DNA of 64,000 nucleotides, taken from assembly GCA_031374735.1 (NCBI GenBank), contig JANMGQ010000235.1, forward strand, positions 70,239-134,238, read 5' to 3'. Positions 1 to 8,565 of the stretch are shown here, in pieces. How positions within the stretch are numbered: the first letter of the stretch is position 1; every line of letters starts with the position of its first letter. Source of the DNA: JABFRJ01 sp031374735. Its GTDB lineage: Bacteria; Pseudomonadota; Alphaproteobacteria; Rhizobiales; Hyphomicrobiaceae. The position numbers and the translations under genes are program-made. The notes beneath the pieces were generated by a model. It was not told where the DNA came from and made no database searches. It worked only from the letters and a program-made list of their open reading frames with translations.

Positions 1-1
1 T

Positions 2-919
2 CTCGCTGATGCCTGGTGGCAGGCGCTGGCGACATGGTGGATCCCGATCGCCGCGGCTCTCGTCTGGGCCGCAGGGTGCCTGCTGTTCTGCGGCGCGCTC
101 ATCCGTCTCGCCACCGGGGCGCGTCCGGTCACGCGCCGCGAACAGCCGCGACTATACACGATGGTTGAGAACCTGAGCGTCACAGCCGGCCTGCCGATGC
201 CACGCATCGAGATCATGCCGTCGCCGCAGCTGAACGCCTACGCCGCAGGCTTCGGGCCAAGTGACGCTGTTATCGCTGTCACGCGGGGGCTCCTCGATGA
301 TCTCGAAGACGACGAACTCGAGGCCGTTCTCGCGCACGAGATGGGACATATCCTGAACCGCGACATTCGTTTGCTGGTGGTTGCTAATGCACTCGCGAGC
401 GCCTTGGCGATCCTGTTTGCGGCTTTGCGCAGTCGGCGCGTGGATGGTGAATGGCGCAATGACGACACAGGCTTTCTCATTCCAGCGAGCCTGTTCGTTG
501 GTGCCATCTTTCTGGTCACGTCTATTCTACCAGCTGTTCTGTTCGTCGTCGTGATCGCGCTGTTTGCCTTGATGGTGAAGTTTGCACTGTCGCGCTCACG
601 CGAATTCCTCGCCGATGCGGCGGCCGTCGAGCTGACGCGCAATCCAGACGCGCTCATCGCCGCTCTGATGAAGATCTCCGGCCGCGATCAGGTGCCCGTT
701 ACATCGCCTACGGTGCAAGCCATGATGATCTCGTTTGACGGCGGTGATCTGTTCGCGACGCACCCGCCAATCGACGACCGCATCGCGGCCTTGCGCAAGC
801 ACGCCGGCGGCCGCCTGCGCCCGCGCCGCTGGAAGAACGGCCTGCGCCGTTTCGGCACCTGGACGAGGCGCGGCTACAGTGGTTTGCGCAATGGCCGATC
901 CTCGCCCATTCGAGGGTGA
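2..919 (+). CDS. M48 family membrane metalloprotease (5' truncated)
   Basis: The reading frame is open from the window edge, so the true start lies upstream. The visible part begins with a hydrophobic helix (bases ~30-110), then shows the zinc motif HEMGH within LEAVLAHEMGHILNRD, two further membrane helices, and the downstream SRSREFLADAAAVELT segment that supplies the third zinc ligand in HtpX/M48B enzymes. This points to a membrane-embedded metalloprotease with its active site facing the cytoplasm and a role in membrane protein quality control. The C-terminus is basic (RPRRWKNGLRR). The gene overlaps the next start by 4 bases (GTGA), suggesting co-transcription. I see the motifs; the function is inferred from the family. 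Confidence 0.85.
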   Translation, partial: LADAWWQALATWWIPIAAALVWAAGCLLFCGALIRLATGARPVTRREQPRLYTMVENLSVTAGLPMPRIEIMPSPQLNAYAAGFGPSDAVIAVTRGLLDDLEDDELEAVLAHEMGHILNRDIRLLVVANALASALAILFAALRSRRVDGEWRNDDTGFLIPASLFVGAIFLVTSILPAVLFVVVIALFALMVKFALSRSREFLADAAAVELTRNPDALIAALMKISGRDQVPVTSPTVQAMMISFDGGDLFATHPPIDDRIAALRKHAGGRLRPRRWKNGLRRFGTWTRRGYSGLRNGRSSPIRG

Positions 920-2220
920 TCGACGGGTGCCAAGTGGGGATTGGCGTGGGCAAAGCAAAAAAAGATCTGGCGGTCACTGGCCGCGAGATGATGGCGCGGC
1001 TGGATGCGTTGGCGGCATACACAGAAACGCCCGGTCATGGCCTGACACGCACGTATCTGACGCCGGAGCTTCGCCAGGCCGGCGAGCAGCTCATCGCATG
1101 GATGCGTGCGGCTGACATGACAGCATCCTTCGACGCAATCGGCAATGTCGTCGGACGCTACGAGGGCATGGACAAGACGGCCCCCGCGTTGATGCTCGGT
1201 TCGCACTACGACACGGTGCGTAACGCCGGAAAGTACGACGGACCCTATGGTGTCATCGCCGCGCTGTCTGTCGTCGAGACGCTGCACGCGCAGAAGCGTC
1301 GATTGCCGTTCCCGATCGACATCATCGCCTTCGGCGACGAGGAAGGCGTGCGTTTCAAGTCGACACTGATCGGCTCGCGCGCCGTCGCCGGCACGCTCGA
1401 TCCCGCCGTGTTCGAGCTGACGGACGCTCACGGTATCAGCTTGCGCAAGGCACTTGCGGCGTTCGGCGGTGATGCGACCAAGCTCGCGTCGGTCGCGCGC
1501 AAAAAAGGCCAGCTGCGCGGCTATATCGAGCTGCACATCGAACAGGGGCCTGTGTTGACTGCCGAGAAGCTGCCGGTCGGCGTCGTGACGTCGATCGCAG
1601 GCGCCTCGCGCTTCGCAATCACGCTGACGGGGCAGGCCGGGCACGCCGGCACAGTGCCAATGCCGCTCCGTCGCGACGCTGCTGTGGCGGCAGCTGAGTT
1701 CATCCTCGCTGTCGAGGCGCGGTGTTCGGGCGAAGCGACCCTCGTTGGCACTGTCGGTGTCGTCTCGATCCCAGGTGGGGCTGCCAACGTCATTCCAGGC
1801 GTTGCCGAGCTGTCGCTGGATGTGCGTGCCGAAGGAGACAAAGTGCGCAAGTCTGCGGTGGGTGATCTCAAACGAACACTTGGCGACATCTGCAAGCGCC
1901 GCAATATCAAATCAGCAATACGCCAAACGCACGACGCAAAAGCCATCGCCTGCGATGCCGCTCTGCGTGCAGCGCTCGCGGGGGCCATTGCAGATTTGGG
2001 AACGCGGGTCTTCGCCCTGCCGTCCGGTGCCGGGCACGACGCGATGGCGATGGCTGACATCTGCCCTGTGGCCATGCTGTTCGTGCGTTGCGGCCACGGT
2101 GGCATCAGCCACGATCCGCGCGAGATCATGACTGCGGCAGACGCCGAGATGGGCGCACGTGTGCTGCTTGGCGCTGTGGAGCAGCTCGCGACCGATGCGC
2201 GCCCGCCGCTGAACGGGTGA
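916..2220 (+). CDS. Zn-dependent allantoate amidohydrolase / N-carbamoyl amino acid hydrolase
   Basis: This M20-type amidase of about 434 residues carries the metal-binding signatures GSHYDTV...KYDGPYGV, the catalytic DEEGVRF and ELHIEQGPVL, the dimerisation/lid segment GQAGHAGTVPM, and the C-terminal GAGHDAMAMAD and CGHGGISHDPRE. The family hydrolyses ureido bonds: allantoate to ureidoglycine plus ammonia and CO2, or N-carbamoyl-L-amino acids to the free amino acid. Sequence alone does not separate these. The start used is a GTG overlapping the M48 stop; a GTG at 946 is an alternative that removes ten unconserved residues. No other purine-catabolism genes are nearby, so the pathway assignment is open. 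Confidence 0.85.
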   Translation: MIDGCQVGIGVGKAKKDLAVTGREMMARLDALAAYTETPGHGLTRTYLTPELRQAGEQLIAWMRAADMTASFDAIGNVVGRYEGMDKTAPALMLGSHYDTVRNAGKYDGPYGVIAALSVVETLHAQKRRLPFPIDIIAFGDEEGVRFKSTLIGSRAVAGTLDPAVFELTDAHGISLRKALAAFGGDATKLASVARKKGQLRGYIELHIEQGPVLTAEKLPVGVVTSIAGASRFAITLTGQAGHAGTVPMPLRRDAAVAAAEFILAVEARCSGEATLVGTVGVVSIPGGAANVIPGVAELSLDVRAEGDKVRKSAVGDLKRTLGDICKRRNIKSAIRQTHDAKAIACDAALRAALAGAIADLGTRVFALPSGAGHDAMAMADICPVAMLFVRCGHGGISHDPREIMTAADAEMGARVLLGAVEQLATDARPPLNG

Positions 2221-2375
2221 GTGGCCCCGGATAGTGTGGCTTCGATCGCTGGCAATTAATTGTGATGCGGCGCACGCCATCGCCCTTGAAACGCCTCAAG
2301 CGCACCCTACCTGATCTGGTGTTAAGACGACGACTGTTGATTTTTTTATTTTCAAGCCACGAGAGCATATTACCG

Positions 2376-3881
2376 ATGCCATTTCCACGACGGGGCCTCG
2401 ACCCCGATAGCGTCCGCGCGCGCCTCATGCATGACCCGGCTTCTGTCTGGGACGAAAGCGGGCCGGCGCACGCGATAGACCTGTTCAATCACAAGTTCAA
2501 ACATGTCCCCGCCTACAAGGCCTTCCTGCGCGATCACGGCATCAACCCTTTGCCGTGCCGGTGTCTGGCGGACCTTGAGCATATCCCGTCGATCAACAAG
2601 ACCAACTACCTGCTGAAGTATCCGTTTCGCGATCTCAGCTGGGACAGCAGCTTCGGCCGCGGCGCGTGGGTGATATCCACCACGTCAGGCACATCCGGCA
2701 AGCCCACGTATTTTCCACGACAAGCCCACCAAGACACGCAGTATGCTGTGATGGCCGAACAGTATCTGCGTGCCAATTTCATGATCCAAAGTAAGCGCAC
2801 ACTCTACATCGTGGCATTTGCATTGGGGCCCTGGATTGGCGGCGTTTTTACGTACGAAGCGCTTATGGCGGTCGCGCGTCGCGGTTATGATCTCAGCATT
2901 TTTACCGCTGGCACGCAAAAGGCCGCAGTGGTGAACGCCATCATAGATCTGCGCCAGCATTACGACCAGATTGTCATCGGAGCGTATGCACCGCATCTCA
3001 AGAGCATCATCGAGGATGGCGAACGCGCGGGCATCGATTGGCGCACAGTGAACGCGAAGTTCGTTTTTTCGGCGGAAGCTTTTCCTGAAGAGTTGCGCGA
3101 CTATCTCCACAGCAAGGTTGGTTTCTCAAACATCTATCGCGACACGCTGAACCACTATGGAACTGTAGATCTCGGAACCATGGCGCATGAGACGCCGTTG
3201 AGCGTGCTCATCCGTCGCCGCCTCGTTGAGGACAACAAACTCGGAGACATTTTCCCTGAAGCTCGCCGACAACCCACATTGGCGCAGTACATGCCCGACC
3301 AGTTCTATTTTGAGCACCGCAACGGTAGTTTGCATTGCTCTGGACATAGCGGCTTTCCATTGTTTCGGTACGATCTGCGAGACTATGGCGGCGTCATACG
3401 TTACGACGAGATGCGAGAGCGTCTCGTGTCTATCGGTTTCGACATGGAGCGGGAGTTGCAGGCCGAAGGCCTCAGTGACACGCTGTGGCGGCTCCCATTT
3501 GTGTTCGTCTATGAGCGTCAGGAGTCCTCGATCTCCTACTACGGGTTTTACATCACACCTGATCAGATAAAACCAACGCTATACGCCTGCGCTGAATTGA
3601 AAGGTCGTATAACGGACAAATTCACGATGCACAGTGGCTTTGATGGGGCGCAAGCGCGGCTGACCATCCATTTCGAGTTGGCTAGAGGTGTGATTGGTTC
3701 GCGAGGGTTGGCGGATGAAATCTGCGCCGTCGCCCATCGTGCACTGATAACGGATAGCCCCGAGTATGCCGTCATGTTTGCGGGGCTCGGTGACGTCGTG
3801 AAGCCCGTGGTTGTTTTGCATGCATATGAAAGCGCCGAATTTTTTAATCCTGGAGGTAAGCATTCGTGGGTTACGCGTTGA
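2376..3881 (+). CDS. PaaK-like adenylate-forming enzyme
   Basis: This protein of about 501 residues resembles the phenylacetate-CoA ligase branch of the ANL superfamily. The phosphate-binding loop ISTTSGTSGKPTYFPR is intact, and an adenine-binding-like segment follows (SNIYRDTLNHYGTVDLG). Such enzymes activate a carboxylate with ATP and usually pass it to CoA or a carrier. The open frame extends upstream to 2262, but the added residues are low-complexity; the ATG at 2376, after a GAGAG, fits better. It overlaps the downstream E1-like gene by 16 bases and forms one unit with it and the nitroreductase gene. The substrate is unknown. It is divergent enough from true PaaK that I would not assign phenylacetate. 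Confidence 0.75.
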   Translation: MPFPRRGLDPDSVRARLMHDPASVWDESGPAHAIDLFNHKFKHVPAYKAFLRDHGINPLPCRCLADLEHIPSINKTNYLLKYPFRDLSWDSSFGRGAWVISTTSGTSGKPTYFPRQAHQDTQYAVMAEQYLRANFMIQSKRTLYIVAFALGPWIGGVFTYEALMAVARRGYDLSIFTAGTQKAAVVNAIIDLRQHYDQIVIGAYAPHLKSIIEDGERAGIDWRTVNAKFVFSAEAFPEELRDYLHSKVGFSNIYRDTLNHYGTVDLGTMAHETPLSVLIRRRLVEDNKLGDIFPEARRQPTLAQYMPDQFYFEHRNGSLHCSGHSGFPLFRYDLRDYGGVIRYDEMRERLVSIGFDMERELQAEGLSDTLWRLPFVFVYERQESSISYYGFYITPDQIKPTLYACAELKGRITDKFTMHSGFDGAQARLTIHFELARGVIGSRGLADEICAVAHRALITDSPEYAVMFAGLGDVVKPVVVLHAYESAEFFNPGGKHSWVTR

Positions 3882-4897
3882 CCATCTGCGAACGGCCGCA
3901 GCACATCCTTGAGCCGCATACGGTGCACTCGATCTACCATTCGCAATTGCGCGAACTTGTTGAGGCTCGAACACCGAGCCTCAGCGCGGCAGAAACCGCC
4001 GCCGAAGCCGTGCGCCTCGCGCGCACGGTGAAGCCTGTGTACGTGCATTTTCCTTGGCGCGGCATTGTGCTTGAGACGGTGCCCGCCGCGGAATTCTACG
4101 AACTCAAGACCAACCGCAACCAATATTTGTTGACGCGTGCGGAGCAGTCTCAGCTTTATAATGCGTCGGTCTCAATGGCGGGGATGTCGGTTGGCAGCGC
4201 GCTCCTCTACGGGCTTGTCGGCAGTGGATTTGGCTGCCGCTTCACGATTGCCGACGGCGATACGTTCTCGACGACAAATCTCAATCGTGTGCAGGCGACC
4301 GTGCTCGATGTCGATCAGTTGAAAGTCGAGATCGCGGCCCAACGTGCCTTCGAGATGAACCCCTTCATCGAGATCCACGCGATGGCGAAGCGGCTCACCG
4401 ATGCTGACGTCGACACGTTTTTCTTCAATGGCAAGGCGCGCGTGATCTTTGAAGAAGTCGATGATTACCGCATGAAGATTGTGCTGCGCGAGCGTGCGAA
4501 GGCCGCCGGTATTGCCTTTGTCATGCTGACCAATCTGGTCGATAGCGTGTCGATCGACATTGAACGCTACGATACGGAACCCGACACGAAGCCTTTCCTC
4601 GGGCTGGCAGACGACGCGCTGCTCGCCCGCATCAAGGCCGGTGAGATGAACCGTGAAATCATGAAGGATTTCTCGGTCCGCCTGGTCGACAAAGCGCTGC
4701 TGACGGATCGCGCTTACGCCTCGGTCGATGCCATCGGAAAGGATCTTGTCGGCCGGCCGCAGCTGTACGGCACAGTCGCGCTCGATGGGGGGCTCGCGCC
4801 CTACATCTACCGGCGCATCCTGCTCGGCGATCCCCACCTGCGCAGTGGCCGCTATACGCTTTCGCTCTCAGCAGTGATGGGGCGTCCGCATGTCTAA
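3866..4897 (+). CDS. E1/ThiF-like adenylyltransferase fold protein
   Basis: A 343-residue Rossmann-type protein of the ThiF/MoeB/HesA (E1-like) superfamily. The glycine-rich nucleotide loop is GMSVGSALLYGLVGSG (residues ~108-123), followed by the acidic strand end ADGD and the NLNR motif that in E1 enzymes positions ATP. A GGAGGT Shine-Dalgarno eight bases upstream supports the GTG start inside the preceding gene. Oddly, the only cysteines (residue 8 and GFGC near residue 127) lie before or inside the nucleotide fold: the CxxC zinc pairs and a catalytic cysteine after the adenylation motif are absent. I infer adenylation, or merely nucleotide binding, without a thioester step. No ubiquitin-like or ThiS-like partner is encoded nearby. 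Confidence 0.75.
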   Translation: MGYALTICERPQHILEPHTVHSIYHSQLRELVEARTPSLSAAETAAEAVRLARTVKPVYVHFPWRGIVLETVPAAEFYELKTNRNQYLLTRAEQSQLYNASVSMAGMSVGSALLYGLVGSGFGCRFTIADGDTFSTTNLNRVQATVLDVDQLKVEIAAQRAFEMNPFIEIHAMAKRLTDADVDTFFFNGKARVIFEEVDDYRMKIVLRERAKAAGIAFVMLTNLVDSVSIDIERYDTEPDTKPFLGLADDALLARIKAGEMNREIMKDFSVRLVDKALLTDRAYASVDAIGKDLVGRPQLYGTVALDGGLAPYIYRRILLGDPHLRSGRYTLSLSAVMGRPHV

Positions 4898-5909
4898 TTC
4901 GCGTGTTGCTGATAACTACGCTGCTTGGTCCCTCTGCGCCGGAGATTTTCCGGCGCAGGGTGCGATACGCGAAAAGCTCAGGTTTTTTGCGCGTTTCGGT
5001 GTGCTGGCGCCATCGGTGCACAACTCGCAGCCGTGGTTGATCTCTGTGTCAGACGGAGGCGTCCGCATTGCGCCGGATGCCGCGCGCGCACTGCCGGTCG
5101 CTGACCCGGACGGCGCGTACAGACGCATGAGCCTTGGCATGTGTGCGGAAAACATCGCGATCGCCGCGCGCTGGTTTGGCTTTGCCGTTGCAACTCGTTT
5201 CGAGGCAGACGGCACCGTGCATTTCGACATCGGCCCAGGCGCCGTGCCCGAGCAGGATATCTCACCTGACACCATCGTCGCGCGTCTGTCGGACAAGCGC
5301 CCGTACCTGGATCGTGAAGCACCAACGTCGGTTCTGCACGAAATTGCGGACAGTGTCAGCGCAGCTGATGCCACAGTCCACTTTGTCACCACGGCAGCTG
5401 GCAAACGCGCGGTCATCGATGCGCATCACCGTGCCATCGACATCACGACATCGAACAGCGCTTTCGTGCGCGAGCTCGGCTCTCAACTGCGCGCCAACAC
5501 GACGCAACAGATGCGCGGGATGCCGGGGTTTGTTGCTGATATCGCCACGCTGCCATCGATCATCGTACCGCCGCTGCTGCAGGTGTATCCACCGTTGCTG
5601 CGCAAATTGGTTGCTGACGAGGCGGATCGCGTGGTCGCGCACTCCGCAGGGTTCGGCATGATCCTGTCGGACGTGCACACGCCCGACGGAGACGTAAATG
5701 TCGGCCGCGCTTACCAGCGCGTGGCATTGTTGCTGCGCGGCGCCGGGATGGTTGACGCAATGATCACCGCCGCGGTCTCGTTTGACGATATCCGCTTACA
5801 TCTACAGCGGGCCCTTGGACTGGGGCGGGAGATCCGCCTGCTGTTTCGCTTTGGCTACGCGCGCCCGGGGGCGCGTCGTCACACGCCGCGTGAGCCGCTC
5901 ACGACATGA
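4890..5909 (+). CDS. Nitroreductase-family flavoprotein (Acg-like)
   Basis: A 339-residue protein with the nitroreductase/Acg-like pattern: LAPSVHNSQPWLISV near the N-terminus (the FMN-contacting S-x-x-N-x-Q-P-W signature), a Y-R-R-M-S-L-G helix, and a C-terminal half duplicating the fold loosely. The family binds FMN and reduces or oxidises small molecules with NAD(P)H, and some members are catalytically inert flavin stores. The ATG lies eight bases inside the E1-like gene, so translation is probably coupled. Its 3' end overlaps the convergent ArsR-type gene by 11 bases. Given the two preceding ATP-using proteins I infer a redox tailoring role in a small-molecule pathway; the substrate is unknown. 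Confidence 0.75.
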   Translation: MSNSRVADNYAAWSLCAGDFPAQGAIREKLRFFARFGVLAPSVHNSQPWLISVSDGGVRIAPDAARALPVADPDGAYRRMSLGMCAENIAIAARWFGFAVATRFEADGTVHFDIGPGAVPEQDISPDTIVARLSDKRPYLDREAPTSVLHEIADSVSAADATVHFVTTAAGKRAVIDAHHRAIDITTSNSAFVRELGSQLRANTTQQMRGMPGFVADIATLPSIIVPPLLQVYPPLLRKLVADEADRVVAHSAGFGMILSDVHTPDGDVNVGRAYQRVALLLRGAGMVDAMITAAVSFDDIRLHLQRALGLGREIRLLFRFGYARPGARRHTPREPLTT

Positions 5910-6579
5910 ACAGGCGCACGAACGCCCGCTCGCCGCCTGGGCTGAAATGCACCGTGCGGCCGCCGTCAAGCCGGCGCGCCCAACCGAGCGCGAAGATGCG
6001 GTCGAGCAAAGCAGCGCCGAGGCTGCCGGCGAGATGTGGCCGCCGTTCGCTCCAATCGAGGCACGTGCGGCAGAGCGGGCGCTTCGTGCTCGCGAGTGTC
6101 GCTATATCGATGCCAAAGTTGCTCAGTTGCGTCTCACCCTTCGGCGTGACGACGACGCCGCTGCCGTCGAGCGCGATAATGCCGTGATCCGTGAGCCGCC
6201 CGAACAGTTCAACACCGCGCGTGCCGGCAAGATGATCATAGCAAACGCGCGCCAGACGCATCTGAGGGTCCTTCGGACCTGGCCGCGTGCGGCGCTTGCC
6301 AGCGTGTGCCGCAAGATCCATCAACGCCTCGATCGCGGACGCAACGTCAGGGCCGGCAAGACGGTAATACCGATGGCGTCCTTGCTGCTCAACGGTCAGC
6401 AGTCCGCCGCCGAGAAGCTGGGCCAAATGTCCGCTTCCGGTTTGTGCTGTCACACCGGCGTCGCGGGCGAGTTCGCCCGCTGTCAGCGCTGCCCCGCTCA
6501 TGAGTGAGCACAGCATGTTTGCTCGCGCAGGATCGCCCACCAGGGATGCGATCATGGCGATGTCGGGACCGTCTTTCAT
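5899..6579 (-). CDS. ArsR-family winged-helix transcriptional regulator
   Basis: About 226 residues. The N-terminal winged helix reads IASLVGDPARANMLCSLM, then ALTAGELARDAGVTAQTGSGHLAQLLGGGLL and the wing VEQQGRHRYYRL, as in ArsR/SmtB repressors. A longer C-terminal domain contains a CRTCLDWSERRPHLAGSLGAAL segment; that type of extended ArsR protein often pairs with a small oxidoreductase gene. The start chosen is the ATG in MKDGPDIAM at 6579, because the 34 residues further upstream look non-coding and run into the divergent promoter region. It probably represses itself and the divergently transcribed ABM-domain gene. Ligand unknown. CRTC could sense thiols or metals, but that is speculation. 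Confidence 0.85.
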   Translation of the reverse strand: MKDGPDIAMIASLVGDPARANMLCSLMSGAALTAGELARDAGVTAQTGSGHLAQLLGGGLLTVEQQGRHRYYRLAGPDVASAIEALMDLAAHAGKRRTRPGPKDPQMRLARVCYDHLAGTRGVELFGRLTDHGIIALDGSGVVVTPKGETQLSNFGIDIATLASTKRPLCRTCLDWSERRPHLAGSLGAALLDRIFALGWARRLDGGRTVHFSPGGERAFVRLFMS

Positions 6580-6683
6580 AGGGCTGACATAGCATGGGGT
6601 CAGCTGCGACGTTACGGTCAAGGCCGAAGTGTCCAGTACAGGCGCCGTGTAATGCAAGTGACCATACCAAAAGGATGCCACCC
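6580..6683. promoter_or_regulatory. Divergent promoter/operator region between ArsR-type regulator and ABM gene
   Basis: This 104-base spacer separates two divergent starts and must hold both promoters. It contains an imperfect dyad at 6637-6651 (TACAGGCGCCGTGTA, four matching end bases on each side), a plausible repressor site. An AAAAGGA Shine-Dalgarno precedes the ABM start. No convincing -35/-10 pair was identified by eye. Confidence 0.4.
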
Positions 6684-7034
6684 ATGATCGCCATCATCTT
6701 CGAAGTCTGGCCGGCAGACGGCCGACGCGACGCCTATCTCGATCTCGCGGCCAAGCTGCGTGGCGATCTCGAGAAAATGGACGGCTTCATTTCAGTCGAA
6801 CGCTTCCAGAGCCTGACCAACCCGCAAAAGATGCTGTCGCTGTCCTTCTGGCGTGATGAGGCAGCTGTTGCGGCGTGGCGCAATCACAGCCAGCATCGTG
6901 CGACACAATCGGCGGGTCGACGCGGGGTATTCAAGGACTACCGGCTGCGTGTTGCCGGGGTTGTTCGCGACTACGGCATGACGGAGCGAGATCAGGCGCC
7001 GGCCGACAGCTGTGCCTTTCACGCGCTGGTCTGA
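6684..7034 (+). CDS. Antibiotic biosynthesis monooxygenase (ABM) domain protein
   Basis: A compact protein of about 116 residues with the ferredoxin-like ABM fold pattern: IAIIFEVWPADGRRDAYLDLAAKLRGDLEKMDGFISVERF followed by MLSLSFWRDEAAVAAWRNHSQHR. The family includes heme-degrading and quinone-forming cofactor-free monooxygenases as well as many proteins of unknown role. The start at 6684 sits nine bases after AAAAGGA; an in-frame ATG at 6675 and the frame back to 6594 are less likely. It is divergent from an ArsR-type repressor, a common arrangement that suggests induction by a small toxic or redox-active compound. No specific substrate can be read from the sequence. Confidence 0.8.
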   Translation: MIAIIFEVWPADGRRDAYLDLAAKLRGDLEKMDGFISVERFQSLTNPQKMLSLSFWRDEAAVAAWRNHSQHRATQSAGRRGVFKDYRLRVAGVVRDYGMTERDQAPADSCAFHALV

Positions 7035-7037
7035 GCG

Positions 7038-8336
7038 TCACAGCACGCGCGGCAGCCACAGCACGATCTCGGGGAGTGCCGTCAGCAGCATCGTGAAGCC
7101 GATCAGGATGATCAAATACGGGAACGTTACCTTGGCAATGTAGCCGAGGCTGTCGTCGGTCAGCCCCTGGATGACGAACAGGTTGAAGCCGACCGGCGGC
7201 GTGATCTGAGCCATCTCGACCACCAGCACCAGGAACACGCCAAACCAGATCGGGTCATAACCGGCGGTCTTGATGATCGGCAGCACGATCGGCAGAGTCA
7301 TGACGATCATCGAGAAGCCATCAAGAAAGCAGCCGAGGATCAGATAGAACACGATCAGCGCCAGAATGAGCATGAACGGCGACAGGCCAAGGGCCGCGAC
7401 CCAATCGGCAACGGCTTTGGGGATGCCGAGGAAGGCGGCCGCATTGCCGAGAATGGAGGCGCCAAGAATAATCAGTGCGATCATGGAGCACGTGACGACG
7501 GCGCCGATGGCCACCTCGCGCATGGCTGTCATCGTGAGAGATCCCGAGATGGCCGTCACAATGACAGCGCCGAGCACGCCGACGGCCGCCGCTTCCGAGG
7601 GCGTGGCAAAACCGCCGTACATGGAGCCAAGCACGCAGGCGATCAGAAACATCGCGGGCGCGAGGTCTTTCAGCGACGCGAAGCGTTCGCGCCAGGACAC
7701 ATTGCTCAGTGCGCGTTCCGATGCGGGCACCAGTTCCGGTCGAAGTGTCGTGTGGATCATGATCCAGGCCATGAACGTCATGGCGAGCAACGCGCCAGGG
7801 ATGAAGCCAGCGGTGAACAGTTTCAGGATCGAGACGTCGCCGAGCACGCCGTAGATGATCATGATGTTCGACGGCGGAATGAGAAAGCCGAGCGTCCCCG
7901 CCCCGGCCAGTGAGCCAATGGCGATGTCCTTGGAGTAGCCGCGCTTCAGCAGCTCCGTTAGCGCCATGCGACCGACAACTTGCGTCGTCGCGGCGGACGA
8001 ACCGGAGATGGCCGCGAAGATCGAGCAGCCCAACACGTTCACATGCAACAACCGCCCCGGCAACAATCCCGCCCACGGCGCGAGACCTGAGAACAGCGCC
8101 TTCGACAGATGCGTGCGGAACAGCAGCTCGCCCATCAGGATGAACAGCGGCAGCGCCAGCAGCTCCTGCGTGGTGAGGATGTTCCAGGCGTATTGCGGCA
8201 ACAGCTTATCGAGCGGGATGTTGCGCCACAGCGCCAGCGAAACGGTGCCGGTGATCGCCAATGTCAGCCCGATCCAGAGGCCGGATGCGAGCAGCAGAAA
8301 CAGTATGGCAAAAAGCGTGAGGGTGACGAGGAGCAT
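7038..8336 (-). CDS. dctM: TRAP transporter large permease subunit (DctM)
   Basis: A strongly hydrophobic protein of about 432 residues with the DctM layout of 12 or more membrane segments. It includes SAATTQVVGRMALTELLKRGYSKDIA, GTLGFLIPPSNIMIIYG and the late PPVGFNLFVIQGLT motif. DctM forms the ion-coupled translocation channel for a solute delivered by DctP, with DctQ as partner. The start at 8336 (MLLVTLTLFAILF) matches family N-termini; an upstream ATG at 8363 is possible. Unlike the usual dctPQM order with short gaps, this gene is separated from dctQ by two other genes and 229 bases of apparent debris. Confidence 0.9.
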   Translation of the reverse strand: MLLVTLTLFAILFLLLASGLWIGLTLAITGTVSLALWRNIPLDKLLPQYAWNILTTQELLALPLFILMGELLFRTHLSKALFSGLAPWAGLLPGRLLHVNVLGCSIFAAISGSSAATTQVVGRMALTELLKRGYSKDIAIGSLAGAGTLGFLIPPSNIMIIYGVLGDVSILKLFTAGFIPGALLAMTFMAWIMIHTTLRPELVPASERALSNVSWRERFASLKDLAPAMFLIACVLGSMYGGFATPSEAAAVGVLGAVIVTAISGSLTMTAMREVAIGAVVTCSMIALIILGASILGNAAAFLGIPKAVADWVAALGLSPFMLILALIVFYLILGCFLDGFSMIVMTLPIVLPIIKTAGYDPIWFGVFLVLVVEMAQITPPVGFNLFVIQGLTDDSLGYIAKVTFPYLIILIGFTMLLTALPEIVLWLPRVL

Positions 8337-8383
8337 GGGGGCTGCGTGTTCTCTTGAGGGCATGCAGGTCAGTTGTCGGCGGG

Positions 8384-8565
8384 TCAGTTGCAGGCGATCT
8401 CTACCGCAAGCGCTTCGACGACACCGGGCTGCGCTTTCTTGTCATCGTGCACCAGCACGCGGACCGCACGAGGCTGGACCCCGCCAAAGTGCGATGGTGA
8501 CGTCGGGCTGCATGGCCGTAACAGAACCTCCGCCGTGCGTGCCATGCGCTTTATGTTTACGAGCC
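8384..8565 (-). other. Possible gene remnant upstream of dctM
   Basis: Between dctM and the next gene, the minus strand shows a coding-like tail ending at 8384 with residues VRVLVHDDKKAQPGVV and a fitting codon pattern. It has no credible start in the same frame. A MQPDVTIALW start-like stretch lies in another frame just upstream. This looks like a short frameshifted remnant, but I cannot name the family. Confidence 0.25.

Noticed and set aside
2376..5909. TOMM/thiazole peptide biosynthesis cluster
   Set aside because: There is a nitroreductase-like and an E1-like protein but no YcaO cyclodehydratase and no precursor peptide.
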